From Nocardioides conyzicola (GTDB lineage: Bacteria; Actinomycetota; Actinomycetes; Propionibacteriales; Nocardioidaceae), in contig NZ_BAABKM010000002.1 in assembly GCF_039543825.1 (NCBI RefSeq), positions 2,016,133 to 2,080,132 of the forward strand: a DNA stretch of 64,000 nucleotides, given 5' to 3'. The notes under the pieces were generated by a model that saw only the letters and a program-made list of their open reading frames with translations, searched no databases and was not told the DNA's origin. The position numbers and the translations under genes are program-made. This document shows, one piece after another, positions 50,805 through 59,283 of the stretch (positions within the stretch are counted from its first letter, which is position 1; every line of letters starts with the position of its first letter).

Positions 50805-51577
50805 GACTCGACCTCCAGGCGCGCGAGGCGGGTCGCGGCGGCGAAGCGCGACTTCACGCCCAGCGCGGCCAGGATGGCGGCGACCTCGGAGCGCACGGTG
50901 CGGACGCTGACGCCGAGCGACGCCGCGACGGCCTCGTCGCCGAGGTCGGAGGCGAGCAGGGCGACGATCTGGCGCTGCCGCTTCGAGAGGACCTCCAGGT
51001 CGGAGATGCCGGCGTCCTCGACGGGGATCGCCGACTCGACGACCGCCTCCCAGTAGCGCCAGGCGGCCTCCATGCAGGCGCTGGAGTGGATGACCATCAG
51101 GCTCATCGTGCCGTCGACGCTCGGGCCGTCCAGGAGGACGCGGCGGCGGTCGAAGATCTTCATCTGGACGGGGGCGCGACCGAAGAGGTAGTCGCCGATC
51201 GGCTCGTTCGCCAGCAGGAGCCGCGCGTCGGTCTCGAGCCCGAAGTAGTCGAAGACACTGACCATCCGGGCGCCGGACTCGATGAACCTCCGGTTGTGCG
51301 GCAGGCTCGCGCGCAGCTGGGAGAGGGAACCCGTCGGTCGCACGGACAGGTTCTCGTGGCAGGTGGTCAGCTCGGACTGGATCCACTCCTGGATCGCGCC
51401 CATCCCCACGGCGACGACCTCACCGCCCGTCAGCTCGCCGCGGGCCGCCTGCGCAGCGGCCTCGCTGCGACGTACCTGCAGGGCGGCCGCGGCGTCCAGC
51501 ACCGCCTGGATCGCGTCCATGCTCATCAGGGTCATCGGACCCATGCCCACCCCGGTCGGTAGGTCGTGCCGCTCCAC
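50801..51577 (-). CDS. LuxR-type helix-turn-helix regulator, paralogue 2
   Basis: A 258-residue protein aligned with paralogue 1 over its full length, with clearly more than half of residues identical and the closest match in the helix-turn-helix (LSKRQRQIVALLASDLGDEAVAASLGVSVRTVRSEVAAILAALGVKSRFAA). The sensory part differs mainly at the N-terminus and around SSACMEAAWRYWEAV, which suggests different ligands or partners. I start it at GTG 51577, which has GGAGG five bases upstream and gives an N-terminus parallel to the paralogue (DLPTGVGMGP versus DLPVGVGLGP). It is first in a two-gene operon, divergent from selO. Confidence 0.82.
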   Translation of the reverse strand: MERHDLPTGVGMGPMTLMSMDAIQAVLDAAAALQVRRSEAAAQAARGELTGGEVVAVGMGAIQEWIQSELTTCHENLSVRPTGSLSQLRASLPHNRRFIESGARMVSVFDYFGLETDARLLLANEPIGDYLFGRAPVQMKIFDRRRVLLDGPSVDGTMSLMVIHSSACMEAAWRYWEAVVESAIPVEDAGISDLEVLSKRQRQIVALLASDLGDEAVAASLGVSVRTVRSEVAAILAALGVKSRFAAATRLARLEVES

Positions 51578-51680
51578 CTGTGCCTCCGTCTGCCCGAGCT
51601 CCGTCAACGTGGCCAGTGTTCGGGTGCTCGCCGCCACTGGCAACCGCTGTCTCACCTGCGTCCGGTGAGGGCGCGGCCCG

Positions 51681-51686
51681 TAGCCT
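51681..51686 (+). promoter_or_regulatory. Leaderless-type -10 element of selO
   Basis: TAGCCT ends six bases before the GTG at 51693. No ribosome binding site is present. Confidence 0.55.
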
Positions 51687-51692
51687 CGGTCC

Positions 51693-53159
51693 GTGAGATC
51701 CGCACCCGACCTGACCATCGCCTTGGACGACCGGTTCGCGCGTACGGTTCCCGAGCTCGCGGTGCCCTGGCAGGCCGTGCCCGCGCCCGCACCGAACCTG
51801 CTCGCGCTGAACGAGCCGCTGGCCGCCGAGCTGGGCCTCGCCGGCGACGCGCTCCGCACCGCCGACGGCCTGGGTCTGCTGACCGGGACGGTCCTGCCGC
51901 CCGGGGCGCACCCGGTGGCGCAGGCGTACGCCGGGCACCAGTTCGGCGGCTTCAACCCCGGGCTCGGCGACGGCCGCGCGCTCCTGCTCGGCGAGCTCGT
52001 GGACCGCGACGGACGGGTCCGCGACCTGCACCTCAAGGGATCCGGGCGCACCCCGTTCGCGCGCGGGGGCGACGGCCTGGCGGCCGTCGGACCGATGCTG
52101 CGCGAGTACGTCGTCAGCGAGGCCATGCACGCCCTCGGCATCCCGACCACCCGCGCGCTCGCCGTCGTGGCGACCGGCCGCGACGTGCACCGGGAGACCG
52201 TGCTGCCCGGCGCGGTGCTGGCCCGGGTCGCGAGCTCGCACCTGCGGGTCGGCAGCTTCCAGCTCGCTGCCAGCAAGGGCGACGTGGCGCTCACCCGTCG
52301 CCTCGCCGACCTCGCGATCGACCGGCACCACCCCGCCCTCGCGGCCGCGGACGCGCCGTACCTCGCGCTCTTCGACGCGGTGGTCGCCGCCCAGGCGCAG
52401 CTGGTCGCACGGTGGATGCTCGTCGGCTTCGTGCACGGGGTGCTCAACACCGACAACGTGACGATCTCCGGCGAGACGATCGACTACGGTCCGTGCGCCT
52501 TCATGGAGGCCTACGACCCGGCCACCGTCTACAGCTCGATCGACGAGGGCGGCCGCTACGCCTACGGCAACCAGCCCGGGATCACCCAGTGGAACCTCGC
52601 CCGGCTCGCCGAGGCGCTCCTGCCGCTCCTGGCGGACGACCAGGACCGCGCGGTCGAGATCGCGACGGCCTCGCTGAGCGGGTTCGGGCGGCAGTACAAC
52701 GCGGCGTGGTCGAGCGGGATGCGCGCCAAGCTGGGACTGCCCGCCGACGTCGACGACGCGGTCGCGGCCCCGCTCGTCGACGACCTGCTCGTCCTGATGC
52801 AGGCCGGCCACGTCGACCTGACGACGTTCTTCCGGGCGCTCGGCCGCGCCGCCCGGGGCGACACCGAGCCCGCCCGCAGCCTGGTCCTCGACCTCGCGGG
52901 CTTCGACGCCTGGACCGACCGGTGGCTGGCGACCGGCCCCGACGGCGACGCGATGGACCGGGTCAACCCGGTCTACGTCCCCCGCAACCACCTGGTCGAG
53001 GAGGCGCTCGCCGCCGCGACCGGCGGTGATCTCGTGCCGCTGGAGCGGCTGGTCGACGCCGTGCGCTCGCCGTACGACGAGCGCGCGGGTCTGGAGGCCT
53101 ACGCCGCCCCGGCGCCGGCTGACTTCGGCGCGGCGTACCAGACCTTCTGCGGGACCTGA
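51693..53159 (+). CDS. selO: Protein adenylyltransferase SelO (YdiU/UPF0061 family)
   Basis: A 488-residue pseudokinase-fold enzyme that transfers AMP to Ser/Thr/Tyr residues of proteins, linked to redox stress. [43 protein letters not shown] and RVGSFQ are the nucleotide-binding signatures. [28 protein letters not shown] is the catalytic/metal region, and [16 protein letters not shown] is the C-terminal family motif. The cysteine third from the end (TFCGT) sits where eukaryotic SelO has selenocysteine and E. coli has the redox cysteine. The cysteine in DYGPCAF is a candidate disulfide partner. Length and domain order are normal for bacteria. Confidence 0.92.
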   Translation: MRSAPDLTIALDDRFARTVPELAVPWQAVPAPAPNLLALNEPLAAELGLAGDALRTADGLGLLTGTVLPPGAHPVAQAYAGHQFGGFNPGLGDGRALLLGELVDRDGRVRDLHLKGSGRTPFARGGDGLAAVGPMLREYVVSEAMHALGIPTTRALAVVATGRDVHRETVLPGAVLARVASSHLRVGSFQLAASKGDVALTRRLADLAIDRHHPALAAADAPYLALFDAVVAAQAQLVARWMLVGFVHGVLNTDNVTISGETIDYGPCAFMEAYDPATVYSSIDEGGRYAYGNQPGITQWNLARLAEALLPLLADDQDRAVEIATASLSGFGRQYNAAWSSGMRAKLGLPADVDDAVAAPLVDDLLVLMQAGHVDLTTFFRALGRAARGDTEPARSLVLDLAGFDAWTDRWLATGPDGDAMDRVNPVYVPRNHLVEEALAAATGGDLVPLERLVDAVRSPYDERAGLEAYAAPAPADFGAAYQTFCGT

Positions 53160-53163
53160 CCGG

Positions 53164-53613
53164 TCAGGAGACGGCGTCGGCCTCGGCGGCCGCCTTGAGC
53201 TTCACCAGGGTCTGCTCGATGCCCTTCTGGTGCCGCTTGGGGTAGCCCATCGCGCCCAGCGCCCACTTGGTGACGCCGTTGCAGTGGCTCAGGTCCCAGG
53301 TCTCGGTGACCTTGGTGCCACCGTCGACCGGCTCCAGCTCGTAGCGCCAGCGGTGGGTCCCGATGTGCCGCCACGAGATCAGCCGGTCGGGCTCGTACTC
53401 CACGACCTTGTTCTTCGTGCGGTACGGCGCCCCGATCTTCATCTTCATGCCGAAGGTCGACCCGAGCTCCAGCCTCTCCGGGCCGTCCACGGCACCCTGG
53501 ACGGTGCCCGAGCCGTCGATCCGCGCGTGCTGCCGGGGGTCGGCGACGATCGCGAAGATGGTGGCGGCGGGCGCGGCGATCGTGGTGCTGGCGGAGACGT
53601 CGGAGGCACTCAT
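53164..53613 (-). CDS. SRPBCC (START/Bet v1-like) family protein
   Basis: A 149-residue helix-grip protein: ASTTIAAPAATIFAIVADPRQHARIDG opens the domain, then strands GSTFGMKMKIGAPYRTKNKVVEYEPDRLISWR and RWRYELEPVDGGTKVTETWDL. The C-terminal helix (QKGIEQTLVKLKAAAE) closes the hydrophobic pocket. This is the polyketide-cyclase/dehydrase-like subgroup, common in actinobacteria. Ligand and role are unknown. ATG 53613 is chosen over an upstream start that would add unrelated sequence. Confidence 0.85.
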   Translation of the reverse strand: MSASDVSASTTIAAPAATIFAIVADPRQHARIDGSGTVQGAVDGPERLELGSTFGMKMKIGAPYRTKNKVVEYEPDRLISWRHIGTHRWRYELEPVDGGTKVTETWDLSHCNGVTKWALGAMGYPKRHQKGIEQTLVKLKAAAEADAVS

Positions 53614-53833
53614 GCCCCGAAGCGTAGAGGTCGGGGCGCAGCCGCGATGGGCCGATCCGACCATCCGGCCCCCACCTGATTGGCGACGCGGACGATGTGC
53701 CAGATAGGTTGGCGGGGCACGATTGTGTTCCGGGTCACAGGGGTCGCACCACCCCCGCGTCCCGATGTCCCGGATCCTCATGACCTCGGCACGCGGAGAC
53801 CCCGCCGACGCCGGTGACCTCGAAGGAGTGCGC
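53614..53833. promoter_or_regulatory. Intergenic region ahead of the 2-oxoacid dehydrogenase operon
   Basis: The longest gap in the window (220 bases). On the minus strand TACGCT (53621-53626) ends seven bases before the SRPBCC start and is a leaderless-type -10. On the plus strand TTGGCG (53680-53685) and TAGGTT (53705-53710), 19 bases apart, are a possible promoter for the dehydrogenase operon, leaving a leader of about 115 bases. No riboswitch-like fold is obvious. Confidence 0.4.
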
Positions 53834-55000
53834 GTGACCCAGCAGCCAGCAGGAGACGGCTTCGGCCCGGACCTCGTGGAGGTCTTCGGTCCCTCCCAGC
53901 AGGACGGCGGGCCCGAGCTCGTCCAGCTCCTGACCCCGGAGGGTGAGCGGGTCCACCACCCCGAGTTCGACCTCGACTTCTCCGCCGAGCAGGTCCGCGG
54001 CTTCTACCGCGACATGGTGCTGACCCGCCGGATCGACGTCGAGGCCACCGCGCTCCAGCGGCACGGCGAGCTCGGCATCTGGGCCCAGCTGCTCGGGCAG
54101 GAGGCCGCGCAGATCGGCGCCGGCCGGGCGCTGCGCCCGCAGGACTTCGTCTTCCCGACCTACCGCGAGCACGGCGTCGCGTGGTGCAAGGGCGTCGACC
54201 CGCTCGACCTGCTCGGTCTCTTCCGCGGCGTCGACCAGGGCCGGTGGGACCCGGCCGAGAACAACTTCGGTCTCTACACGATCGTGATCGGCGCGCAGAC
54301 GCTGCACGCGACCGGCTACGCCATGGGCATGCAGCGCGACGGCGTCGTCGGCACCGGCGACCCGGACCGCGACGCGGCCGTCATCGCCCACTTCGGTGAC
54401 GGAGCGTCCTCGCAGGGCGACGTCAACGAGGCCTTCATCTTCGCGGCGTCCTACAACGCCCCGGTGGTCTTCTTCTGCCAGAACAACCAGTGGGCCATCT
54501 CCGAGCCCATCGAGCGCCAGACCCGGATCCCGCTCTACCAGAGGGCGCTGGGCTTCGGCTTCCCCGGCGTACGCGTCGACGGCAACGACGTGCTCGCGAC
54601 GTACGCCGTCACGCAGGCCGCTCTCCAGCGGGCTCGCGACGGCCAGGGCCCGACCTTCGTCGAGGCGTACACCTACCGGATGGGCGCGCACACCACGACC
54701 GACGACCCGACCCGCTACCGGCTCTCCGACGACCTCGAGCGCTGGAAGCTCAAGGACCCGATCGCCCGGGTCGAGGTCTACCTGCGGCGCAACGGCCTGG
54801 CCGACGACGAGTTCATCGCCTCGGTGCAGGCCGAGGCCGACGACCTCGGTGCCCGGCTGCGCGACGGCTGCAAGGCCCTGCCGGACCCGTCGCCGCTGTC
54901 GATCTTCGACCACGTCTACACCGAGATGACCGAGGAGCTCGAGCAGCAACGAGCCGGCTTCGAGGCCTACCTCGAGAGCTTCGAGGGGGCACGGGCATGA
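53834..55000 (+). CDS. 2-Oxoacid dehydrogenase E1 alpha subunit (pyruvate or branched-chain type)
   Basis: A 388-residue thiamine-diphosphate enzyme subunit. DMVLTRRIDVEATALQRHGELGIWAQLLGQEAAQIG begins the core, and TYREHGVAWCKG lies near the active site. The ThDP/Mg motif runs from HFGDGASSQGDVNEAF to QNNQWAIS (GDG...NN), followed by the phosphorylation-loop-like YRMGAHTTTDDPTRYR. GTG 53834 has AGGAG seven bases upstream; upstream in-frame ATGs (53765 and 53780) would add a non-conserved leader. It forms E1 with the next gene. PdhA-type annotation is usual, but the mycobacterial homologues of this trio act on branched-chain 2-oxoacids, so both substrates are possible. Confidence 0.9.
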   Translation: MTQQPAGDGFGPDLVEVFGPSQQDGGPELVQLLTPEGERVHHPEFDLDFSAEQVRGFYRDMVLTRRIDVEATALQRHGELGIWAQLLGQEAAQIGAGRALRPQDFVFPTYREHGVAWCKGVDPLDLLGLFRGVDQGRWDPAENNFGLYTIVIGAQTLHATGYAMGMQRDGVVGTGDPDRDAAVIAHFGDGASSQGDVNEAFIFAASYNAPVVFFCQNNQWAISEPIERQTRIPLYQRALGFGFPGVRVDGNDVLATYAVTQAALQRARDGQGPTFVEAYTYRMGAHTTTDDPTRYRLSDDLERWKLKDPIARVEVYLRRNGLADDEFIASVQAEADDLGARLRDGCKALPDPSPLSIFDHVYTEMTEELEQQRAGFEAYLESFEGARA

Positions 55001-55983
55001 GTGACACGCAGAAGATCACGCTCGCGAAGGGCCTCAACATGGGCCTGCGGCGCGCGATGGAGGACGACCCCAAGGTCCTGCTCATGGGCGAGGACGTCGG
55101 CAAGCTCGGCGGCGTCTTCCGGATCACCGACGGCCTGCAGAAGGACTTCGGCGAGGACCGGGTCATCGACAGCCCGCTGGCCGAGTCCGGCATCGTCGGC
55201 ACCGCGGTCGGCCTCGCGCTGCGCGGCTACCGCCCGGTCGTGGAGATCCAGTTCGACGGGTTCGTCTACCCGGCGTACGACCAGATCGTCTGCCAGGTCG
55301 CGAAGATGACCTTCCGCAGCCAGGGCAAGTCCAAGATGCCGATGGTCATCCGGATCCCCTTCGGTGGCGGCATCGGCGCGGTCGAGCACCACAGCGAGTC
55401 GCCGGAGGCGCAGTTCGCGCACACGCCCGGCCTCAAGGTGGTCGCGTGCTCCAACCCGGTCGACGGCTACTGGATGATCCAGCAGGCCATCGCCTGCGAC
55501 GACCCGGTCGTCTTCCTCGAGCCCAAGCGGCAGTACCACGCCGACAAGGCCGAGCTCGACGACACCGCGACGCCCGAGCCGCTCTTCACCTCGCGCGTCG
55601 TACGCCGGGGCTCCGACGTCACCGTGCTCGCCTACGGCCCGACGGTGAAGACCGCGCTGAAGGTCGCCGAGGCGGCCGCCGGCGAGGGGAAGTCGGTGGA
55701 GGTCATCGACCTGCGCACGCTCTCGCCGCTCGACATGGCCCCGGTCTACGAGTCGGTCCGCCGCACCGGCCGCGCGGTCATCACCCACGAGGCGCACGTC
55801 AACCTCGGCATGGGCGCGGAGGTCTCCGCTCGGATCACCGAGGAGTGCTTCTACTCGCTCGAGGCGCCGGTGCTCCGCGTCGGCGCGTTCGACACGCCCT
55901 ACCCGCCGTCGCGGATCGAGGAGGACTACCTCCCCGACCTGGACCGGGTGCTGGACGCCGTCGACCGTTCGCTCGAGTACTGA
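54997..55983 (+). CDS. 2-Oxoacid dehydrogenase E1 beta subunit
   Basis: A 328-residue transketolase-type pyrimidine-binding subunit. LMGEDVGKLGGVFRITDGLQKDFG, DSPLAESGIVGTAVGLALRGYRPVVEIQF and RIPFGGGIGAVEHHSESPEAQFAH are the family signatures, and the C-terminal domain (VIDLRTLSPLD, THEAHVNLGMGAEV) completes the fold. It supplies the catalytic glutamate and half of the ThDP site in the alpha2beta2 E1. Its ATG overlaps the E1 alpha stop by four bases, ensuring equal expression. Confidence 0.93.
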   Translation: MSDTQKITLAKGLNMGLRRAMEDDPKVLLMGEDVGKLGGVFRITDGLQKDFGEDRVIDSPLAESGIVGTAVGLALRGYRPVVEIQFDGFVYPAYDQIVCQVAKMTFRSQGKSKMPMVIRIPFGGGIGAVEHHSESPEAQFAHTPGLKVVACSNPVDGYWMIQQAIACDDPVVFLEPKRQYHADKAELDDTATPEPLFTSRVVRRGSDVTVLAYGPTVKTALKVAEAAAGEGKSVEVIDLRTLSPLDMAPVYESVRRTGRAVITHEAHVNLGMGAEVSARITEECFYSLEAPVLRVGAFDTPYPPSRIEEDYLPDLDRVLDAVDRSLEY

Positions 55984-55997
55984 GGCAGGGAGTCCCG

Positions 55998-57365
55998 ATG
56001 AGTGAGTTCAAGCTGCCCGACGTGGGCGAGGGCCTGACCGAGGCCGAGATCGTGGGCTGGAAGGTCAAGGTCGGCGACGTCGTCGCGATCAACGACATCA
56101 TCGTCGAGATCGAGACCGCGAAGTCGATCGTCGAGCTGCCGTCGCCGTACGCCGGCACGGTGACCGCGCTGATGGTGTCCGAGGGAGAGATGGTCCCGGT
56201 CGGCACGCCGATCATCGCCATCGGCGACCCCGCGGCCGCGGAGCCCGAGATCGACCTGTCCAACCCGGCCGCCTCGGGCGGCGGCGAGGGCGAGTCGCTG
56301 GTCGGCCGCAACAAGGCCGACCGGGGCCCGGTCCGGCGCGCGCGCAAGGTCGCGTCGGGCGCGATGGCCGCCCACATGCAGGCGCAGGCCGCGTTCGAGT
56401 CCGGTGCGGCCCCGATGGTCGAGGCGGAGGACGAGCCCGAGCCCGCCGTACCGTCGACTCCTGCTCCTGCCGCGCCGGTCGCCGTACGCACGCTGGCGAA
56501 GCCGCCCGTGCGCAAGCTGGCCAAGGACCTCGGGGTCGACCTCTCGACGCTGACGCCGACGGGGCGCGACGGGACCGTCTCGCGAGACGACGTCCACGCT
56601 GCCGCGGGGTCGACGGTGGTCGAGGAGGTGGCGCAGCAGCCGTCTCGGACCCCCGTCGTTGCCGGGGAGCGGGAGACCCGGGAGCCGATCAAGGGCGTCC
56701 GCAAGATGATGGGCCAGGCGATGGTGAGCTCCGCGTTCACGATCCCGCACGTCACCGAGTGGGTGACCGTCGACGTGACCCGCACGATGGAGCTCGTCGA
56801 CCGGCTGCGGACCCGGCGCGAGTGGCGCGACGTGAAGGTGTCGCCCCTGCTGGTGCTCGCGCGCGCCGTGATGCTCGCGATGCGGCGTACGCCGGAGATC
56901 AACTCGGTGTGGGACGAGCCGGCCGGCGAGGTCGTCTTCAAGAGCTACGTCAACCTCGGCATCGCCGCGGCGACCCCGCGCGGGCTGGTGGTGCCCAACG
57001 TCAAGGACGCCCAGGACCTGTCGCTGATGGAGCTCGCCTCGGCGTTCAACGCCCTGGTCGCGACGGCCCGCGACGGCAAGACGCAGCCCGCCGAGATGAG
57101 CGGGGGGACGTTCACGATCACCAACGTCGGCCCGTTCGGCGTCGACGGCGGCACCCCGATCATCAACCCGGGGGAGTCCGCGATCCTGTGCTTCGGTGCC
57201 ATCAAGAAGGCGCCGTGGGTGGTCGAGGACGAGATCGTCGTGCGTCAGGTGTGCACGCTCTCGCTGTCCTTCGACCACCGCCACATCGACGGCGAGAAGG
57301 GCTCGCGGTTCCTCGCCGACGTGGCCGGCATCCTGGAGGACCCGGCCTCGGCGCTGCTCTTCTGA
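55998..57365 (+). CDS. 2-Oxoacid dehydrogenase E2 (dihydrolipoamide acyltransferase)
   Basis: A 455-residue E2. A single N-terminal lipoyl domain carries the lipoylated Lys42 in EIETAKSIVELPSP. A Pro/Ala-rich linker leads to the E1/E3-binding domain near 162-200 (VRTLAKPPVRKLAKDLGVDLSTL). A second linker leads to the catalytic acyltransferase domain, ending in SFDHRHIDG with catalytic His427 and Asp431. The ATG has GGGAG upstream and follows E1 beta by 14 bases. No E3 (lipoamide dehydrogenase) gene follows, so E3 must be shared from elsewhere. Confidence 0.93.
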   Translation: MSEFKLPDVGEGLTEAEIVGWKVKVGDVVAINDIIVEIETAKSIVELPSPYAGTVTALMVSEGEMVPVGTPIIAIGDPAAAEPEIDLSNPAASGGGEGESLVGRNKADRGPVRRARKVASGAMAAHMQAQAAFESGAAPMVEAEDEPEPAVPSTPAPAAPVAVRTLAKPPVRKLAKDLGVDLSTLTPTGRDGTVSRDDVHAAAGSTVVEEVAQQPSRTPVVAGERETREPIKGVRKMMGQAMVSSAFTIPHVTEWVTVDVTRTMELVDRLRTRREWRDVKVSPLLVLARAVMLAMRRTPEINSVWDEPAGEVVFKSYVNLGIAAATPRGLVVPNVKDAQDLSLMELASAFNALVATARDGKTQPAEMSGGTFTITNVGPFGVDGGTPIINPGESAILCFGAIKKAPWVVEDEIVVRQVCTLSLSFDHRHIDGEKGSRFLADVAGILEDPASALLF

Positions 57366-57368
57366 GCC

Positions 57369-58250
57369 TCAGTGGCCGGAGGCGTCCAGTGCCTCGGCGG
57401 TGAGGCGCTGGCCGAGCTCGATCATCTCGGTGACCCGGTGGAAGTCGAGCGAGCGCGCGGCGGAGACCGGGACCGTGACGAGCACGTCCGGCGGCAGGCC
57501 GGCCATCCGGTAGCGGGCGATCAACCCCTGCATCGCGTCCATCGAGAGACCGACGACGTCGGAGATCCGCAGCGGGTCGGGCTCGACCGGCTCGGGCTCG
57601 ACGTCCTCGCGCTCGCGGCCGACCGTACGGCGCACCCGGTCCACGAGCTCCTCGCGCCAGGTCGGTGTGGCCGGCTCGCGGGCCGGGCTGCTGGGGTCCT
57701 TGGCGCTGCGGTCGCCCTGCAGTGAGATCGCGATGGTGAGGTCCGCAGCGGACGCGGCCGTGGGCTCGATGGGGACGGGGTTCATCAGGCCCCCGTCCGC
57801 CAGCAGGCGGCCGTTCATGACCACCGGCGTGATGACGCCCGGGATCGCGATCGAGGCGCGGACCGCGGACAGCAGCGGGCCGCGCTGGAACCAGACCTCG
57901 CGACGGGCGCGCAGGTCGGTGGCGACCGCGGTGAACGCCATCGGCAGGTCCTCGATCAGCTGCTGGCCGATCAGGTCCTCGACCTCGGCGAAGATCCGGT
58001 TGGCGGCGATCGCGCCGCCCGCCGACCACTTCGGGTCGAGGAGCCGGAGGATCTCGCGCTGCTTCAGGTTGCGGACCCACTCGGTGTACTGGTCGAGCGC
58101 GCCGGCGGCGTACAGGCCCCCGACCAGGGCGCCCATCGACGAGCCGGCGACGGCGATGACCTCGTGCCCGCGGGACTCGATCTCGGCGATCGCGCCGATG
58201 TGGGCGTAGCCGCGCGCACCGCCGGAGCCGAGGACGAGGGCGACGCGCAC
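57369..58250 (-). CDS. Patatin-like phospholipase/esterase
   Basis: A 293-residue serine hydrolase with the patatin dyad: the oxyanion loop GSGGARGYAHIG (residues 8-19), nucleophile Ser38 in AGSSMGALVGG, and Asp152 in LLADGGLMNPVP. It resembles the RssA/YchK-type bacterial patatins (VALVLGSGGARG...). The C-terminal part is a charged linker (EREDVEPEPVEPDP) followed by a helical segment. It has no signal peptide and probably acts on membrane lipids from the cytoplasm. The GTG start is preceded by a leaderless-type -10 that overlaps the SDR stop codon. It converges on the E2 gene. Confidence 0.88.
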   Translation of the reverse strand: MRVALVLGSGGARGYAHIGAIAEIESRGHEVIAVAGSSMGALVGGLYAAGALDQYTEWVRNLKQREILRLLDPKWSAGGAIAANRIFAEVEDLIGQQLIEDLPMAFTAVATDLRARREVWFQRGPLLSAVRASIAIPGVITPVVMNGRLLADGGLMNPVPIEPTAASAADLTIAISLQGDRSAKDPSSPAREPATPTWREELVDRVRRTVGREREDVEPEPVEPDPLRISDVVGLSMDAMQGLIARYRMAGLPPDVLVTVPVSAARSLDFHRVTEMIELGQRLTAEALDASGH

Positions 58251-58257
58251 ACCGTCG

Positions 58258-58263
58258 AGCCTA
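58258..58263 (-). promoter_or_regulatory. Leaderless-type -10 of the patatin gene, overlapping the SDR stop
   Basis: TAGGCT on the minus strand ends seven bases before the GTG at 58250. Its TAG is the stop codon of the upstream SDR gene, so the same bases do both jobs. Confidence 0.5.
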
Positions 58264-59076
58264 CGGCTCGATGCCGGAGACCTCCCAGCCCTGCGGGGCG
58301 ATCGGGTGCAGGATCGCGTCGGTGCCGCCGTCGACGTAGATCACCGAGCCGACGATGTTGGCGGCTCCGTCGGACAGCAGGAAGCAGATCGTCGCGGCGA
58401 CCTCCTCAGCCCTGCCGGTCCGGCCGATCGCGTTGGGGTAGGCGTCGATGTGCGGACCGAAGACCGGGTCGGCGCGCATCTCGGCGACCATCGGGGTCTC
58501 GGTCGCCCCGGGGGCGACCGAGTTGAGCCGGATGCCGGCGCCTGCCCACTCGGGCTTCACGCCCTCGCGCCGCGCCCACCACGCGAGCCCGGCCTTGCTC
58601 GCCGGGTAGACCATGACCGACTCCACCTTCGCGGCCTCCGCGCGCGCCAGCGCCTCGTCGCCGCGCAGGCAGGCCTGGGCGACGGCGGCGTTCCAGCCGG
58701 GCATGCCGGTGATGGAGTTGGAGGCGAGCAGCACGACGCCCGCGCCGCCCTCGGCCGCACCGCGCGTGAGCTCGTCGTGGAGCCCGGTGACCAGGGCGAT
58801 CGCCCCGAAGAAGTTGATCGACACCAGCAGCGCCGAGTCGACGCCCGTGCGCCCGGTGATCCCGGCCGCCGGCACCAGCCCGTGCAGGACGTCGGTGCGC
58901 TTCCGTACGCCGGCCACCGCCGCCGCACGACCCTCGGGCGTCGCCAGGTCGGCGGTCACCTCGACGCTGGTGCCGGGCCGGTCGATGCCGATCACCCGGT
59001 GGCCCTGGTCCCGGAGCATCGCGGTCGTGGCCGCCCCGATCCCCGATGCGGCCCCGCTCACGGCGTACGTCCTCAT
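58261..59076 (-). CDS. SDR-family oxidoreductase (3-alpha-hydroxysteroid dehydrogenase-like)
   Basis: A 271-residue short-chain dehydrogenase. The nucleotide loop is SGAASGIG (residues 7-14), Ser119/121 lie in LLASNSITG, and the catalytic Tyr157 and Lys161 are in VYPASK. The short GIDRPGTSVEVTADL strand and the DELTRG insert resemble bacterial 3-alpha-hydroxysteroid/carbonyl reductases. The C-terminus ends SVIYVDGGTDAILHP. A box matching the KstR consensus covers its promoter, consistent with steroid or related lipid metabolism. The actual substrate cannot be told from the sequence alone. Confidence 0.85.
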   Translation of the reverse strand: MRTYAVSGAASGIGAATTAMLRDQGHRVIGIDRPGTSVEVTADLATPEGRAAAVAGVRKRTDVLHGLVPAAGITGRTGVDSALLVSINFFGAIALVTGLHDELTRGAAEGGAGVVLLASNSITGMPGWNAAVAQACLRGDEALARAEAAKVESVMVYPASKAGLAWWARREGVKPEWAGAGIRLNSVAPGATETPMVAEMRADPVFGPHIDAYPNAIGRTGRAEEVAATICFLLSDGAANIVGSVIYVDGGTDAILHPIAPQGWEVSGIEP

Positions 59077-59083
59077 GGCCGGA

Positions 59084-59099
59084 ACTGTAACGCGTTCTA
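59084..59099 (-). promoter_or_regulatory. Leaderless -10 with overlapping KstR-like box upstream of the SDR gene
   Basis: TACAGT (59084-59089, minus strand) ends seven bases before the ATG at 59076. Overlapping it, TGTAACGCGTTCTA (59086-59099, plus strand) fits the KstR consensus TnnAACnnGTTnnA at every fixed position. Binding there would block the promoter. Confidence 0.5.
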
Positions 59100-59145
59100 G
59101 TGGTAGCCCGGGTGCCCTTCGCTGCCGCCCAGCCGCTCGGCGACC

Positions 59146-59280
59146 TTGCCGGGCCTCGCCTGGCTGCTGGGACGCCGTACCGACGACGAGCCGCGCCGCT
59201 ACCGGATCGTGCTGGCCGCGGTGACGGCGTACGGCGCGGCCGCCCTCGTGGTGCTCGTCCTCAACCTGGCCCGCGTCTAG
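59146..59280 (+). CDS. Possible small membrane protein or gene remnant
   Basis: A short frame that ends at the TAG at 59278-59280 reads WLLGRRTDDEPRRYRIVLAA and continues into a C-terminal hydrophobic helix (AAALVVLVLNLARV). Codon use is as GC-rich at the third position as in real genes nearby. The only start in a sensible place is TTG 59146, without a ribosome binding site; in-frame stops lie at 59098 and 59104. It may be a 44-residue single-helix protein or the 3' end of a decayed gene. Confidence 0.3.
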   Translation: MPGLAWLLGRRTDDEPRRYRIVLAAVTAYGAAALVVLVLNLARV

Positions 59281-59283
59281 GGC

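Noticed and set aside
49762..51386. Possible longer N-termini for the two LuxR-type genes
   Set aside because: The upstream extensions are Arg-rich readings of the neighbouring paralogue in another frame. The two short starts give parallel N-termini, and the second has a good ribosome binding site.
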